Positions 56,695 to 64,000 of a stretch of DNA of 64,000 nt are shown in pieces. The first letter of the stretch is position 1. Each line of letters starts with the position of its first letter. The DNA comes from Alphaproteobacteria bacterium (lineage in GTDB: Bacteria; Pseudomonadota; Alphaproteobacteria; RF32; CAG-239). The notes under the pieces were generated by a model. The model had not been told where the DNA came from, made no database searches, and saw nothing but the letters and a program-made list of their open reading frames with translations. The stretch covers positions 1 to 64,000 of the forward strand of contig JAGAJR010000012.1 of assembly GCA_017626035.1 (NCBI GenBank). The letters are read 5' to 3'. Made by a program: the position numbers and the translations under genes.

Positions 56695-57627
56695 CTATCC
56701 TCTAAAATTTATTCCGACAGCGTTCAAACTCTGTTTAAAATGTTCCGGCAAATCCGCCTTTATCTCCAGATGCTTATTATATATAGCGGATAAATCAATT
56801 TTGTATGCATGCAGATGAAGTTTATCCGATAATTGTGAAAATCTTTGTCTTTCCGCCCCAAAATAACGGTCATCGCCCAAAATCGGCGTTCCGATGTATT
56901 CCAAATGAGCTCTTATCTGATGCGTCCTTCCGGTCAACGGGGATGCCTCAACCAAAGCAAACTTTTCGCCCACATTATCTAACACCCGATAAGTCGTAAT
57001 TGCTTTTTTTCCGCCATCGCTGATAAGGCTTTTTTCTCCAACCTTTTCCAACGGAGCTTTAATTTCTCCGCTTTCCTTTTTAGGACAGCCGATTGTCAAA
57101 GCCAAATAGGTTTTCTGCAAATCATGTTCTCTAAACGCCTTGGTCAAAGCTTCTGCAGATTTTCGATTTCTGGCCAAGACCAAAATTCCGCTGGTATCTT
57201 TGTCGATTCGATGAACCAATTTAGGCTTTTCGTCTGCCTCAAAACATAAAGCTTCCAACATACCGTCAATATGACGAAGCGTATTGGTGCCACCCTGCAC
57301 GGCCAAACCGGAAGGCTTATTTAACACGATAATGTCTTTATCTTTATAAATAACCAAAGACAAAATAAACTCCGCATCTTTGGCAGAAACACCTTTCTGA
57401 TGAACGTCCGCTTGTTTTTCATCATCCAAAGGCGGCACACGCACTTCCTGCCCCGCTGCCAATTTTAAAGAAGCTTCGGCTTTTTTCCCGTCCACCTTGA
57501 TTTGCTTTGTTCTCAGCAATTTTTGAAAACGGCCTAAACTCAATCCCGGATAATACTTTAAAAACCAACGGTTTAGCCTCATTCCGTCATCTTCGGTTTT
57601 CACTTTTTTTATTTCAACGCCCGCCAT
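56695..57627 (-). CDS. rluC: 23S rRNA pseudouridine synthase, RluC/RluD type
   Basis: The 310-residue protein has an N-terminal S4 RNA-binding domain (MRLNRWFLKYYPGLSLGRFQKLLRTKQIKVDGK) and the RluA-family catalytic segment VHRIDKDTSGILVLARN with the catalytic Asp, plus SPLTGRTHQIRAHLEYIGTPI. This layout matches RluC, which modifies U955, U2504 and U2580 of 23S rRNA; RluD cannot be fully excluded. Confidence 0.9.
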   Translation of the reverse strand: MAGVEIKKVKTEDDGMRLNRWFLKYYPGLSLGRFQKLLRTKQIKVDGKKAEASLKLAAGQEVRVPPLDDEKQADVHQKGVSAKDAEFILSLVIYKDKDIIVLNKPSGLAVQGGTNTLRHIDGMLEALCFEADEKPKLVHRIDKDTSGILVLARNRKSAEALTKAFREHDLQKTYLALTIGCPKKESGEIKAPLEKVGEKSLISDGGKKAITTYRVLDNVGEKFALVEASPLTGRTHQIRAHLEYIGTPILGDDRYFGAERQRFSQLSDKLHLHAYKIDLSAIYNKHLEIKADLPEHFKQSLNAVGINFRG

Positions 57628-57697
57628 AGCAATCCTTTCTCAAATCTCTGGCAAATTTTAGAAAAAAACTGATAATTTGACAAGCCATTTAAACAAC

Positions 57698-57745
57698 AAA
57701 ACAACAGCGGCATCCTTTCAAGGACGACAGCTGTTGTTTTATTTT
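57698..57745 (-). terminator. Terminator hairpin of the 114-residue protein gene
   Basis: An 11-bp stem AAAACAACAGC/GCTGTTGTTTT (57698-57708 with 57730-57740) encloses a smaller TCCTT/AAGGA stem. T-rich sequence follows on both strands. Confidence 0.78.
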
Positions 57746-58090
57746 TTACTTACGGTATTTTCCCGACTTGGGAGAAGTATTGACCTTCCCAATCGTGCGG
57801 GGAACAAAATACCTTTTTTTGTGTTTTTTACCCGAGTTTTCATTTGACAATAACAAAACTGGAATTTCCTCCGATTTTGTTATTTTTAAACTCCGAGAAG
57901 ATTGGTTTGGTTGAATTCCATACTCTTTCTTCAAATAGGAAACAATTTCCCTGGCCGTCTCTTCCGATAAATCACTATCCGCCTCTCTTAAGTTGGCAAC
58001 GACCTCATCTTCAGATCCACCGAAAATTAAATCATTTGCAAACTCAAAATACATGGCCGCTAAGCTCATAGTAATAATTTTGTTCTTCAT
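57746..58090 (-). CDS. Hypothetical protein
   Basis: In this 114-residue protein the first half is acidic and helical (DSDLSEETAREIVSYLKKEYG) and the second half is basic and probably unstructured (KKHKKRYFVPRTIGK). No family is recognised. It is a single-gene unit between rluC and rarA with its own terminator. Confidence 0.6.
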   Translation of the reverse strand: MKNKIITMSLAAMYFEFANDLIFGGSEDEVVANLREADSDLSEETAREIVSYLKKEYGIQPNQSSRSLKITKSEEIPVLLLSNENSGKKHKKRYFVPRTIGKVNTSPKSGKYRK

Positions 58091-58156
58091 AACGTTGCTA
58101 AAAGTTTATAATTATACAAAATACAAAATTCTTATCTCAAAATCTTTTTCAAAAAC

Positions 58157-59476
58157 TCAGCCTTCCAAGGCTTTTTTCTTTTTCTGCTTTTCAATCCGCA
58201 GATTATCAAAGTAATCTATCCGCTTTTTTACTTCCCGTTCAAAACCTCGGTCAACCGGATAATAAAGTTTAACGCGGCTCATTCCGTCCGGAAAATAATT
58301 CGCTCCGGAAAAACCGTCCTCACAATCGGGATCATATTCGTATCCTTCATGGTAACCCAATTGTTTCATCAACTTGGTCGGAGCATTAAGAATATTTTTC
58401 GGTGGCATCAGAGAACCTGTTTTACGAGCCAATTCACGAGCCTTGTGCATTGCTTTATAAACCGCAGCCGATTTTGGTGCCGTCGCCAAATAGGCTGTTA
58501 ACTGCATTAATGCCAAATCTCCTTCAGGAGACCCCAAACGCTCATAAGTCTCCCAACATGAAATTGCCTGATTAACCGCATTCGGGTCAGCAAGAGAAAC
58601 ATCTTCCACGGCAAAACGGGTTAATCGGCGAAGCAGATATTTCGGGTCTTCCCCTGCTTCCAACATTCTGGCCACCCAATACAAAGCGGCGTCAACATCC
58701 GAACCCCGGAGAGATTTATGAACCGCGGAAATCAAATTATAATGGCCGTCCCGCCCCTTGTCATAGACAGGAGCCCGGGAACGAATAATTTTAACAATGC
58801 TGTCCTTGTCAAAAATTTCTTTATCTTTAGCATAAGCGAAAACACTCTCGGCTAAATTCAAAATATAGCGTCCGTCGCCATCGGCCGTATCTTTCATAAA
58901 AGTTCGGGCTTCTTCATCTACCGGAAGCTTTCTTCCCGTTTCTTTTTCGGCTCGCTGCAACAACTCTTCAAAATCATCGGCATTCAAACGGTTCAAGACA
59001 AAAACCTGACATCTTGAAAGCAAAGCCGCGTTTAACTCAAAAGACGGATTCTCTGTTGTCGCTCCGACTAAAATAATCGTTCCGTCTTCAACATACGGCA
59101 AAAAACCGTCCTGCTGAGATTTGTTAAAACGATGAATTTCATCCACAAACAGCAACGTGCCTTTACCCTGTGTCGCTCTTCGGTCTTGGGCATATTGAAA
59201 TACTCTTTTCAAATCGGCCACGCCGGAAAATACCGCGGAAATCTGCTCAAAATATAAATTTGTATTTTCGGCAATCAAACGGGCAATCGTTGTCTTACCG
59301 CAACCCGGAGGCCCCCAGAGAATAAACGACGAAATTTTCCCGGATTTAATCATCCGTCCCAAAGGAGCATCATCTCCGATAATATGATTCTGTCCGACAA
59401 CTTCTTTCAAAGTCTGCGGACGCATCCTGTCAGCCAAAGGCCTTTTAATCTGAGCTGAAAATAAAGTCTCTTCCAT
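58157..59476 (-). CDS. rarA: Replication-associated recombination protein RarA (MgsA)
   Basis: This 439-residue clamp-loader-like AAA+ ATPase acts at stalled replication forks. It has the opening RPLADRMRPQTLKEVVGQNHI, Walker A LWGPPGCGKTT, Walker B FVDEIHRFNKSQQDGFLP, sensor 1 LVGATTENPSFELN and the C-terminal tetramerisation domain with GYEYDPDCEDGFSGANYFPD. It lies 51 bases downstream of the HExxH protein gene on the same strand. Confidence 0.96.
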   Translation of the reverse strand: MEETLFSAQIKRPLADRMRPQTLKEVVGQNHIIGDDAPLGRMIKSGKISSFILWGPPGCGKTTIARLIAENTNLYFEQISAVFSGVADLKRVFQYAQDRRATQGKGTLLFVDEIHRFNKSQQDGFLPYVEDGTIILVGATTENPSFELNAALLSRCQVFVLNRLNADDFEELLQRAEKETGRKLPVDEEARTFMKDTADGDGRYILNLAESVFAYAKDKEIFDKDSIVKIIRSRAPVYDKGRDGHYNLISAVHKSLRGSDVDAALYWVARMLEAGEDPKYLLRRLTRFAVEDVSLADPNAVNQAISCWETYERLGSPEGDLALMQLTAYLATAPKSAAVYKAMHKARELARKTGSLMPPKNILNAPTKLMKQLGYHEGYEYDPDCEDGFSGANYFPDGMSRVKLYYPVDRGFEREVKKRIDYFDNLRIEKQKKKKALEG

Positions 59477-59527
59477 TTTCCGATTCTTTCAAACAATGCC
59501 GGTATATTAACAGAAAGCTTCAAAAAA

Positions 59528-60799
59528 TTACAGCCCTTTTCCCATAGATTTCAGCATTTTCTTCTGAACCGCACCTTTTGAATTTTCAAAACGTTTCTTC
59601 TTGGCATACAATCTGCCCCGGGCATTATGTTTTTCATACATCCGGCGAAAACAAGCCACTTCATGAGCAATCTCCGGGGTATCATTTTCATTAAAACAAT
59701 GCCAAAGCTCCGCCAAAGTCGTTGAACTCTGCAAATCATTATAGAAATCCAAAAGGCTGTCACCTTTGGTCCAAACCGCGTCTTTTTTAGCTTTAGCATA
59801 TTCCGGAAACCATTCAAAACCCCGTTTGTCTTCAGGAACATCCTCATCAAAATAAAAATAATTCAAAAACTGCTCTTTATCATAACCGTGTTTTTTTACT
59901 AACTTTTCAGTATAAGTTACCAGCTTTTCAAAATCGGGACACTCTCCGTTCTCCATAAAATTCCGACGTACATTTTCCCTTCCCTGTTTTTCCCAGCTCT
60001 CCAACATTTTTACCAAAACAGGACAAGTATTGTAAAAAGCGTCATAAGTGCCCGCTCCTTCAACAAATTTTCTTTTGGAAGCCTTCAAAAGAAGTGCCTT
60101 ATTCCGATCATAATCTTCCGGCGGAAGTTTCAATAAAACACAGGCAAAAGCAAAAACATCCGCATGAGCTTCCGTCTGATATATATGATAAATTTCCGCT
60201 TCCCGAAATTCTTCTTTCTCCTTTGCGGATATTTTTTCTCCGGCAGAGGTTTTATCGGCATAATCAATCACCTGCTGCTTAAATTCGCTAAAACAATTAT
60301 ACCGCTTTTGCAATACATGGCAGGCTTCATGATAAACCGTCGCGGCGGAAAAGAGCGGCGTAGCCTGAGAAGGAGACCATAAAATTATCGATTCGCCGCA
60401 CCCGGAGGAAAAACAACGACCAACAAAATTCCCTCCGATTTCCTTAACATATTTCGTGTATTGCATTTTCCCGTTTTCATCAAAACGGCACACAGAGGCA
60501 TTTTCAAGAACAGCTAAAGTCTTCGCCCCAAAAAGAGCATAACACTTATCCAGAAAATACGCATCGTCATAACTCTTTTTTCTCAGTCCGCTGTCTTCTC
60601 TTTGAATCATCCTGTCATAATTAACAAACAACGTCTGAAAATCCTTATTGTTGCAAAGTCTCTCTATCTGCTTCAAATCTTCTGAAACAAAAGCCTCAAC
60701 TTCCGCGGCAAACCCGGAAACATGACAAAAAGGATAGCACCCCTTTTTAATGTAAGCTTTAATGTCTTCTGTTATTTGTTTTTTAGTATAATCAAACAT
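59528..60799 (-). CDS. Unrecognised protein with HExxH zincin-like motif
   Basis: The 423-residue protein has no family I can name. YHEACHVLQKRY (HEACH at residues 157-161) fits the HExxH zinc-protease motif, and EAHADVFAFA about 50 residues later could give a third ligand, as in gluzincins. A conserved-looking cysteine-rich stretch (CFSSGCGES) precedes it. There is no signal peptide, so a cytoplasmic protease or a secreted effector of the neighbouring VirD4-like system are both possible. It follows the VirD4-like gene by 8 bases, indicating one operon. Confidence 0.65.
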   Translation of the reverse strand: MFDYTKKQITEDIKAYIKKGCYPFCHVSGFAAEVEAFVSEDLKQIERLCNNKDFQTLFVNYDRMIQREDSGLRKKSYDDAYFLDKCYALFGAKTLAVLENASVCRFDENGKMQYTKYVKEIGGNFVGRCFSSGCGESIILWSPSQATPLFSAATVYHEACHVLQKRYNCFSEFKQQVIDYADKTSAGEKISAKEKEEFREAEIYHIYQTEAHADVFAFACVLLKLPPEDYDRNKALLLKASKRKFVEGAGTYDAFYNTCPVLVKMLESWEKQGRENVRRNFMENGECPDFEKLVTYTEKLVKKHGYDKEQFLNYFYFDEDVPEDKRGFEWFPEYAKAKKDAVWTKGDSLLDFYNDLQSSTTLAELWHCFNENDTPEIAHEVACFRRMYEKHNARGRLYAKKKRFENSKGAVQKKMLKSMGKGL

Positions 60800-60807
60800 T
60801 AAACAAA

Positions 60808-63150
60808 CTACTTATCAAAAGGATTTTCCGAAGAAGAATCCGAAACGGAAAAAGAGTCTTCTTCCAACCACCAATCTCCGTCTTTTCCCGGAGTAATTTC
60901 CCGAAGTTCCTTCTTCTGATAAGCCTGCCAACGGGAAGAAATGTCGTCGGCCATGGCACTTTGTTCATCCGGAGTTTCCTGCATATTTTCAACCATTTCA
61001 TCATACCGGTCTTCCAGATAATTATCGACATCTTCCTCTTTATTGACCGAAACTCCCGCTTCTTTAAGCACATCAAGCAATTGCGGAATCTCTACATCTT
61101 GAGAATTACGGCTTCCGACAATATTTTCATCCAAAAGATAACAACTGTCCATTGCCGCTTTTTCTTTTAATCTTTCATCTTTCAAAAAGAACATTGAATT
61201 GACTTTAATCGGCAGATGATAAAAACCTTCCGCCAAAAGCAAATGCTGTCCCTTTTTAACCTCCGAAAAACGGGAACGGCTCAGCAATCCTTGTGCGATT
61301 CGGTGATAATAATTGGCATCGGCCAAACCTTTCCGCACTTTATAAAATGCCCCGGTATCAACCGAAGGGATTTGCACGGATTTTGTTCCGTAAACCGCAA
61401 GTTTATTAAAATGCTCTCCCAAACGTTGGTTATTTTCGGCAAACATCAATTTATACGAAGTTGCACTGATGATTTCTTCCAAACCTTCAACACCATAATT
61501 GTTTTGAATATTTTTCAAACCGTCCGTTAACAATAAAAAAGACATATTCCGGCTTGGCCCATGGGTAAGTCCTTCCGACAATCGGGAAAATTTCGGCAAC
61601 CGTTCAAAGTCATCCATAACAAACAACAGCGGAGCTTCTTTATTCTCACTTTCCCGAAGATTTTTCTCAATCAGCATATCAACAAAGAATTTAACCATAA
61701 ACGCCGAAGAACGGCTGTCTGCAACCGTATACAGCGTAACCGGACGGAGTTTTCCATCCCGGGAAACCATCCCCCGCACCTGATTAAGGGAAATATCGCT
61801 CAATGACGTCCTTTCTCTGACGGAGTTTTTACGGAAAACCGACAAAGGAGCCAACATAAGCGTAAAAATAATTTTTCTCTGTTTGCGGGAAAGATAATAT
61901 AAATGCTGCATAACCTGTAAAGCCCGTGAATTATAGCCGAAGAAAGCCGCCTCATTCAAAAGTTCTCCCAACAAAATTTTCCAACCGCCGACTTTTTCGG
62001 GATCATCATTCTGCATAATCATAAAATATCTTTGGATAAGACAATCCGCAAACATCGACAGGCAAAATTCCTTTCCCTGCCAAACCGCCGGAACATTATT
62101 CCAACTGCCGATCGGGAGATAATTGTCAATATTCAGCGTTCCCTCATTCAAATGGTTGATTGCCGATTCGGTATATTTCCTCGGCATAAGGGCATAATAA
62201 CTCAGCAGCACATCTTTATCTTCTGGAGACAGCTTTCCTTTATCCAACAGTTCACTCAAAAAATAGTCGTTGGCACAAGCCTGATCTATTTTTGAACTGT
62301 AAAACTGCAACAACCCTTCCATGGCAGCACAGGCCATTTTTTCCCAATAGTTGTCTTTTTGTTTGGGCAGCAGATACTGTGCTATCTCGGAAAGGTATTT
62401 GTCTCTTTCCTCTCCTTTGGCAGGCATTTCTTTTTCAGACAAAGGATTCCAACGCGGCCAATATTCGCCTTTTACGGGATTATCCGTCAAACCCCAGTTA
62501 AAATAAAACACATTTCCCAATTGGGAACGATAACCGCTGGTATATTTTGCCAAAGCCCCGCTGCATTCGACAGAAACAATATTGACCTTATCGCTTTCTA
62601 AAATTGACGGAATGGCAACGGCAGTCGTTTTTCCCAGTCCCGGAGCTCCCCATACAAATACGGACAATGCCTTTTTCAGCCGCAGAACATTTCCCTGAAA
62701 TTTTCCCAAAACCATTAAAAAGCCGGAAAGTATCCCCATCATTTTGACATCTTCCAACTTTGCATAACGATTATTCAGCCGATACCATAACACAAAAGAA
62801 TAAGCACTTTTAACATAGGAACCATAAACAATGATGCAAAAGAGCAACGGCGGAATTATCGGAACAAAAGATGCCGCTTTTAACTGCGAAAAACGAAACG
62901 CCAAAGAAAAAACCCGCCACCACTCGGCATAAGCCGTAAATAAAAACAACGGTTCATTAAACAACCTTAAAATAAAATCACCGATTTGGTTGATTGTAAC
63001 TTTGCTGATGCCTTCCTGCATCAAATGAGCCACGGAAAGGCAAAACACTCCGGAAATATAAAAACAGACAAAAGCCCAAAGCAAAAGCATAAATACCCAT
63101 AAAAAAAATCCTTTTTGGTTTTTATCTAAAGTATACGCTTTTTCACTCAT
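60808..63150 (-). CDS. VirD4/TraG-like type IV coupling ATPase
   Basis: The 780-residue protein has two or three N-terminal membrane segments (residues ~14-40, 95-125), Walker A GAPGLGKTT (168-176), a typical coupling-protein middle (VSVECSGALAKYTSGYRSQL, WNPLSE) and a Walker B-like LLFVMDDFERLPKF, where usual coupling proteins have DEF and a later Gln motif (here TDGLKN). An acidic, probably disordered C-terminal tail of ~100 residues may recruit substrates. Such ATPases feed proteins or DNA into type IV secretion systems; no other secretion component is within the window. Confidence 0.83.
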   Translation of the reverse strand: MSEKAYTLDKNQKGFFLWVFMLLLWAFVCFYISGVFCLSVAHLMQEGISKVTINQIGDFILRLFNEPLFLFTAYAEWWRVFSLAFRFSQLKAASFVPIIPPLLFCIIVYGSYVKSAYSFVLWYRLNNRYAKLEDVKMMGILSGFLMVLGKFQGNVLRLKKALSVFVWGAPGLGKTTAVAIPSILESDKVNIVSVECSGALAKYTSGYRSQLGNVFYFNWGLTDNPVKGEYWPRWNPLSEKEMPAKGEERDKYLSEIAQYLLPKQKDNYWEKMACAAMEGLLQFYSSKIDQACANDYFLSELLDKGKLSPEDKDVLLSYYALMPRKYTESAINHLNEGTLNIDNYLPIGSWNNVPAVWQGKEFCLSMFADCLIQRYFMIMQNDDPEKVGGWKILLGELLNEAAFFGYNSRALQVMQHLYYLSRKQRKIIFTLMLAPLSVFRKNSVRERTSLSDISLNQVRGMVSRDGKLRPVTLYTVADSRSSAFMVKFFVDMLIEKNLRESENKEAPLLFVMDDFERLPKFSRLSEGLTHGPSRNMSFLLLTDGLKNIQNNYGVEGLEEIISATSYKLMFAENNQRLGEHFNKLAVYGTKSVQIPSVDTGAFYKVRKGLADANYYHRIAQGLLSRSRFSEVKKGQHLLLAEGFYHLPIKVNSMFFLKDERLKEKAAMDSCYLLDENIVGSRNSQDVEIPQLLDVLKEAGVSVNKEEDVDNYLEDRYDEMVENMQETPDEQSAMADDISSRWQAYQKKELREITPGKDGDWWLEEDSFSVSDSSSENPFDK

Positions 63151-63162
63151 TCATCCGAACCT

Positions 63163-64000
63163 CTAATCGCGGGAACGATCCCTGGAGCTCATCATTCTTT
63201 CTGCAACATGCCGATTAACGTTTGCGGCCGGTTTTTCCTGAGTTTCCCTGCTGTTTTCCTTAATAACCTCATTTTGAAACTCACGTTTCTTTTCTTTCCG
63301 GGCTTCAAGCTCCTGACGCTTTCTTTCCTCAATCACTTTCCGCAGTTCGGCATTATGGTTTTTCTCTTCCGAATTGGTTTCCGTTTTAATCTTTTCCAAT
63401 AATTCGGCATCTTTAACATCCGGCCGTTTTGCCGAACGCCGGAAAACTTTTTTACCCACATCCAAGAGCTGGTCTATACTGGTAAAATCCTTTGTCGTGT
63501 CCCAAATACCGTAATTCGTCGCATCGCCGAGAAAAAAGTCTGTCATATCAATTCCCTGATTCGCTTTGGCTTTTTTCTTTTTCGGAGCCATAATCCGTTT
63601 CAGTTCTTCGGCATTCGGAACCCGCCCCAACGCTTGGGCAATCTGCTGCGGAGTAATAATACATTCGCTTAAGTCGAGTTCCATAATATTAACGCCGGTA
63701 AAATCAACCCCGGTAAAGTCAACGCCTCTGAGATTAACATTCTTCAAATCAATTTTGGACAAGTCCAACAACGTCAAATTCAAACGTTGTAAATTAAGTT
63801 TATGCGGAAAATATTTTGCCAAATATTCAATCAGGCTCTGAAGTTCTTCCAAACCAATATCATCAATGGCAATATCCAGCAAAATGGCATCCTGAATATC
63901 GGCATCGGTTAAAACAACGCCTTTCAGATTAGCTCCGGTAAAATTTGTCCTTACCAGCTGGGCACCCGTCAAAACCGCACCGGACAAATCCGCTCCGGAA
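63163..64000 (-). CDS. Pentapeptide-repeat protein with charged coiled tail (5' end outside window)
   Basis: The reverse-strand frame is open to the window edge, so the start is missing. Pentapeptide repeats of the A(D/N)LxG type are visible (SGADLSGAVLTGAQL, FTGANLKGVVLTDADIQ) and again LKNVNLRGVDFTGVDFTGVN; a helical interruption separates the two blocks. The C-terminal ~100 residues are Lys/Glu/Arg-rich and probably coiled-coil or disordered. It is followed by the VirD4-like gene after 12 bases, so both belong to one unit. The function is unknown. Confidence 0.75.
   Translation of the reverse strand, partial: SGADLSGAVLTGAQLVRTNFTGANLKGVVLTDADIQDAILLDIAIDDIGLEELQSLIEYLAKYFPHKLNLQRLNLTLLDLSKIDLKNVNLRGVDFTGVDFTGVNIMELDLSECIITPQQIAQALGRVPNAEELKRIMAPKKKKAKANQGIDMTDFFLGDATNYGIWDTTKDFTSIDQLLDVGKKVFRRSAKRPDVKDAELLEKIKTETNSEEKNHNAELRKVIEERKRQELEARKEKKREFQNEVIKENSRETQEKPAANVNRHVAERMMSSRDRSRD

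Overview
The window is a 64 kb stretch of an AT-rich bacterial chromosome, most likely from an uncultured, probably host- or gut-associated alphaproteobacterium. Support for Alphaproteobacteria comes from gene families and gene orders typical of that class: a DUF3576 lipoprotein followed by leuS-lptE-holA; an ATP12-type F1-ATPase assembly chaperone beside an RluC-type pseudouridine synthase; a DUF2336 protein; and a complete mreB-mreC-mreD-mrdA-rodA block. Native genes mostly start with a readable Shine-Dalgarno sequence and A/T-rich third positions. Several interspersed genes (pyrE, pyrF, an SPFH lipoprotein, small membrane proteins) lack a Shine-Dalgarno and look Bacteroidota-like, which suggests gene exchange in a gut-type community. 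The species itself is an inference and is not proven here.

Layout. 1-3.2 kb: the 3' part of a cysteine-rich repeat protein ending in a DUF1566-type domain, a methyltransferase and small membrane proteins. 3.2-7.7 kb: the reverse-strand unit DUF3576-leuS-lptE-holA. 7.9-14.6 kb: rsmB followed by a degenerate ketopantoate-reductase-like protein, a degenerate MraY/WecA-like membrane protein, a TPR protein and a CPA2 antiporter. 14.6-16.4 kb: an AT-rich accessory patch with a perfect 20-bp inverted repeat and an orphan gene resembling abortive-infection (HEPN-like) proteins, bordered by tRNA-Ser(CGA). 16.4-20.3 kb: nitroreductase, ASCH, GtrA, tRNA-Gly(GCC), phosphatase, SPFH lipoprotein.

20.6-32.8 kb: groESL and htpG, both with sigma-32-like promoters and no visible CIRCE element; a voltage-gated cation channel with a TLDGW filter; a prepilin peptidase; a ferredoxin; divergent pyrE/pyrF; a PfkB kinase; typA. 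33-42.7 kb: two tandem tiny ORFs, murJ, DUF2333, an Nfu-type Fe-S protein, a Bax-type glucosaminidase, DUF2336, a GAF/HD-GYP phosphodiesterase, a metallo-beta-lactamase-fold hydrolase and a lysine-rich protein. 42.8-50.2 kb: the cell-shape cluster (mreBCD-mrdA-rodA), miaA and ddl. 50.3-57.6 kb: DUF3108, peptidase U32, a helical-repeat protein, DUF2769, acylphosphatase, an ATP12-like chaperone, AsmA and RluC. 57.7-64 kb: a small unknown protein, rarA, and a reverse-strand unit with a pentapeptide-repeat protein (running off the window), a VirD4/TraG-like ATPase and an unrecognised HExxH protein.

The core genes fit together as envelope growth (Mre/PBP2/RodA, MurJ, Ddl, LptE, AsmA, Bax), translation (LeuS, RsmB, MiaA, RluC, TypA, two tRNAs) and protein quality control (GroESL, HtpG, SPFH). 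The best candidates for something undescribed are the pentapeptide/VirD4-like/HExxH unit at the right edge, the rsmB-linked pair of enzyme-like proteins that have lost catalytic residues, the accessory gene next to tRNA-Ser, and the cysteine-repeat surface-type protein at the left edge.
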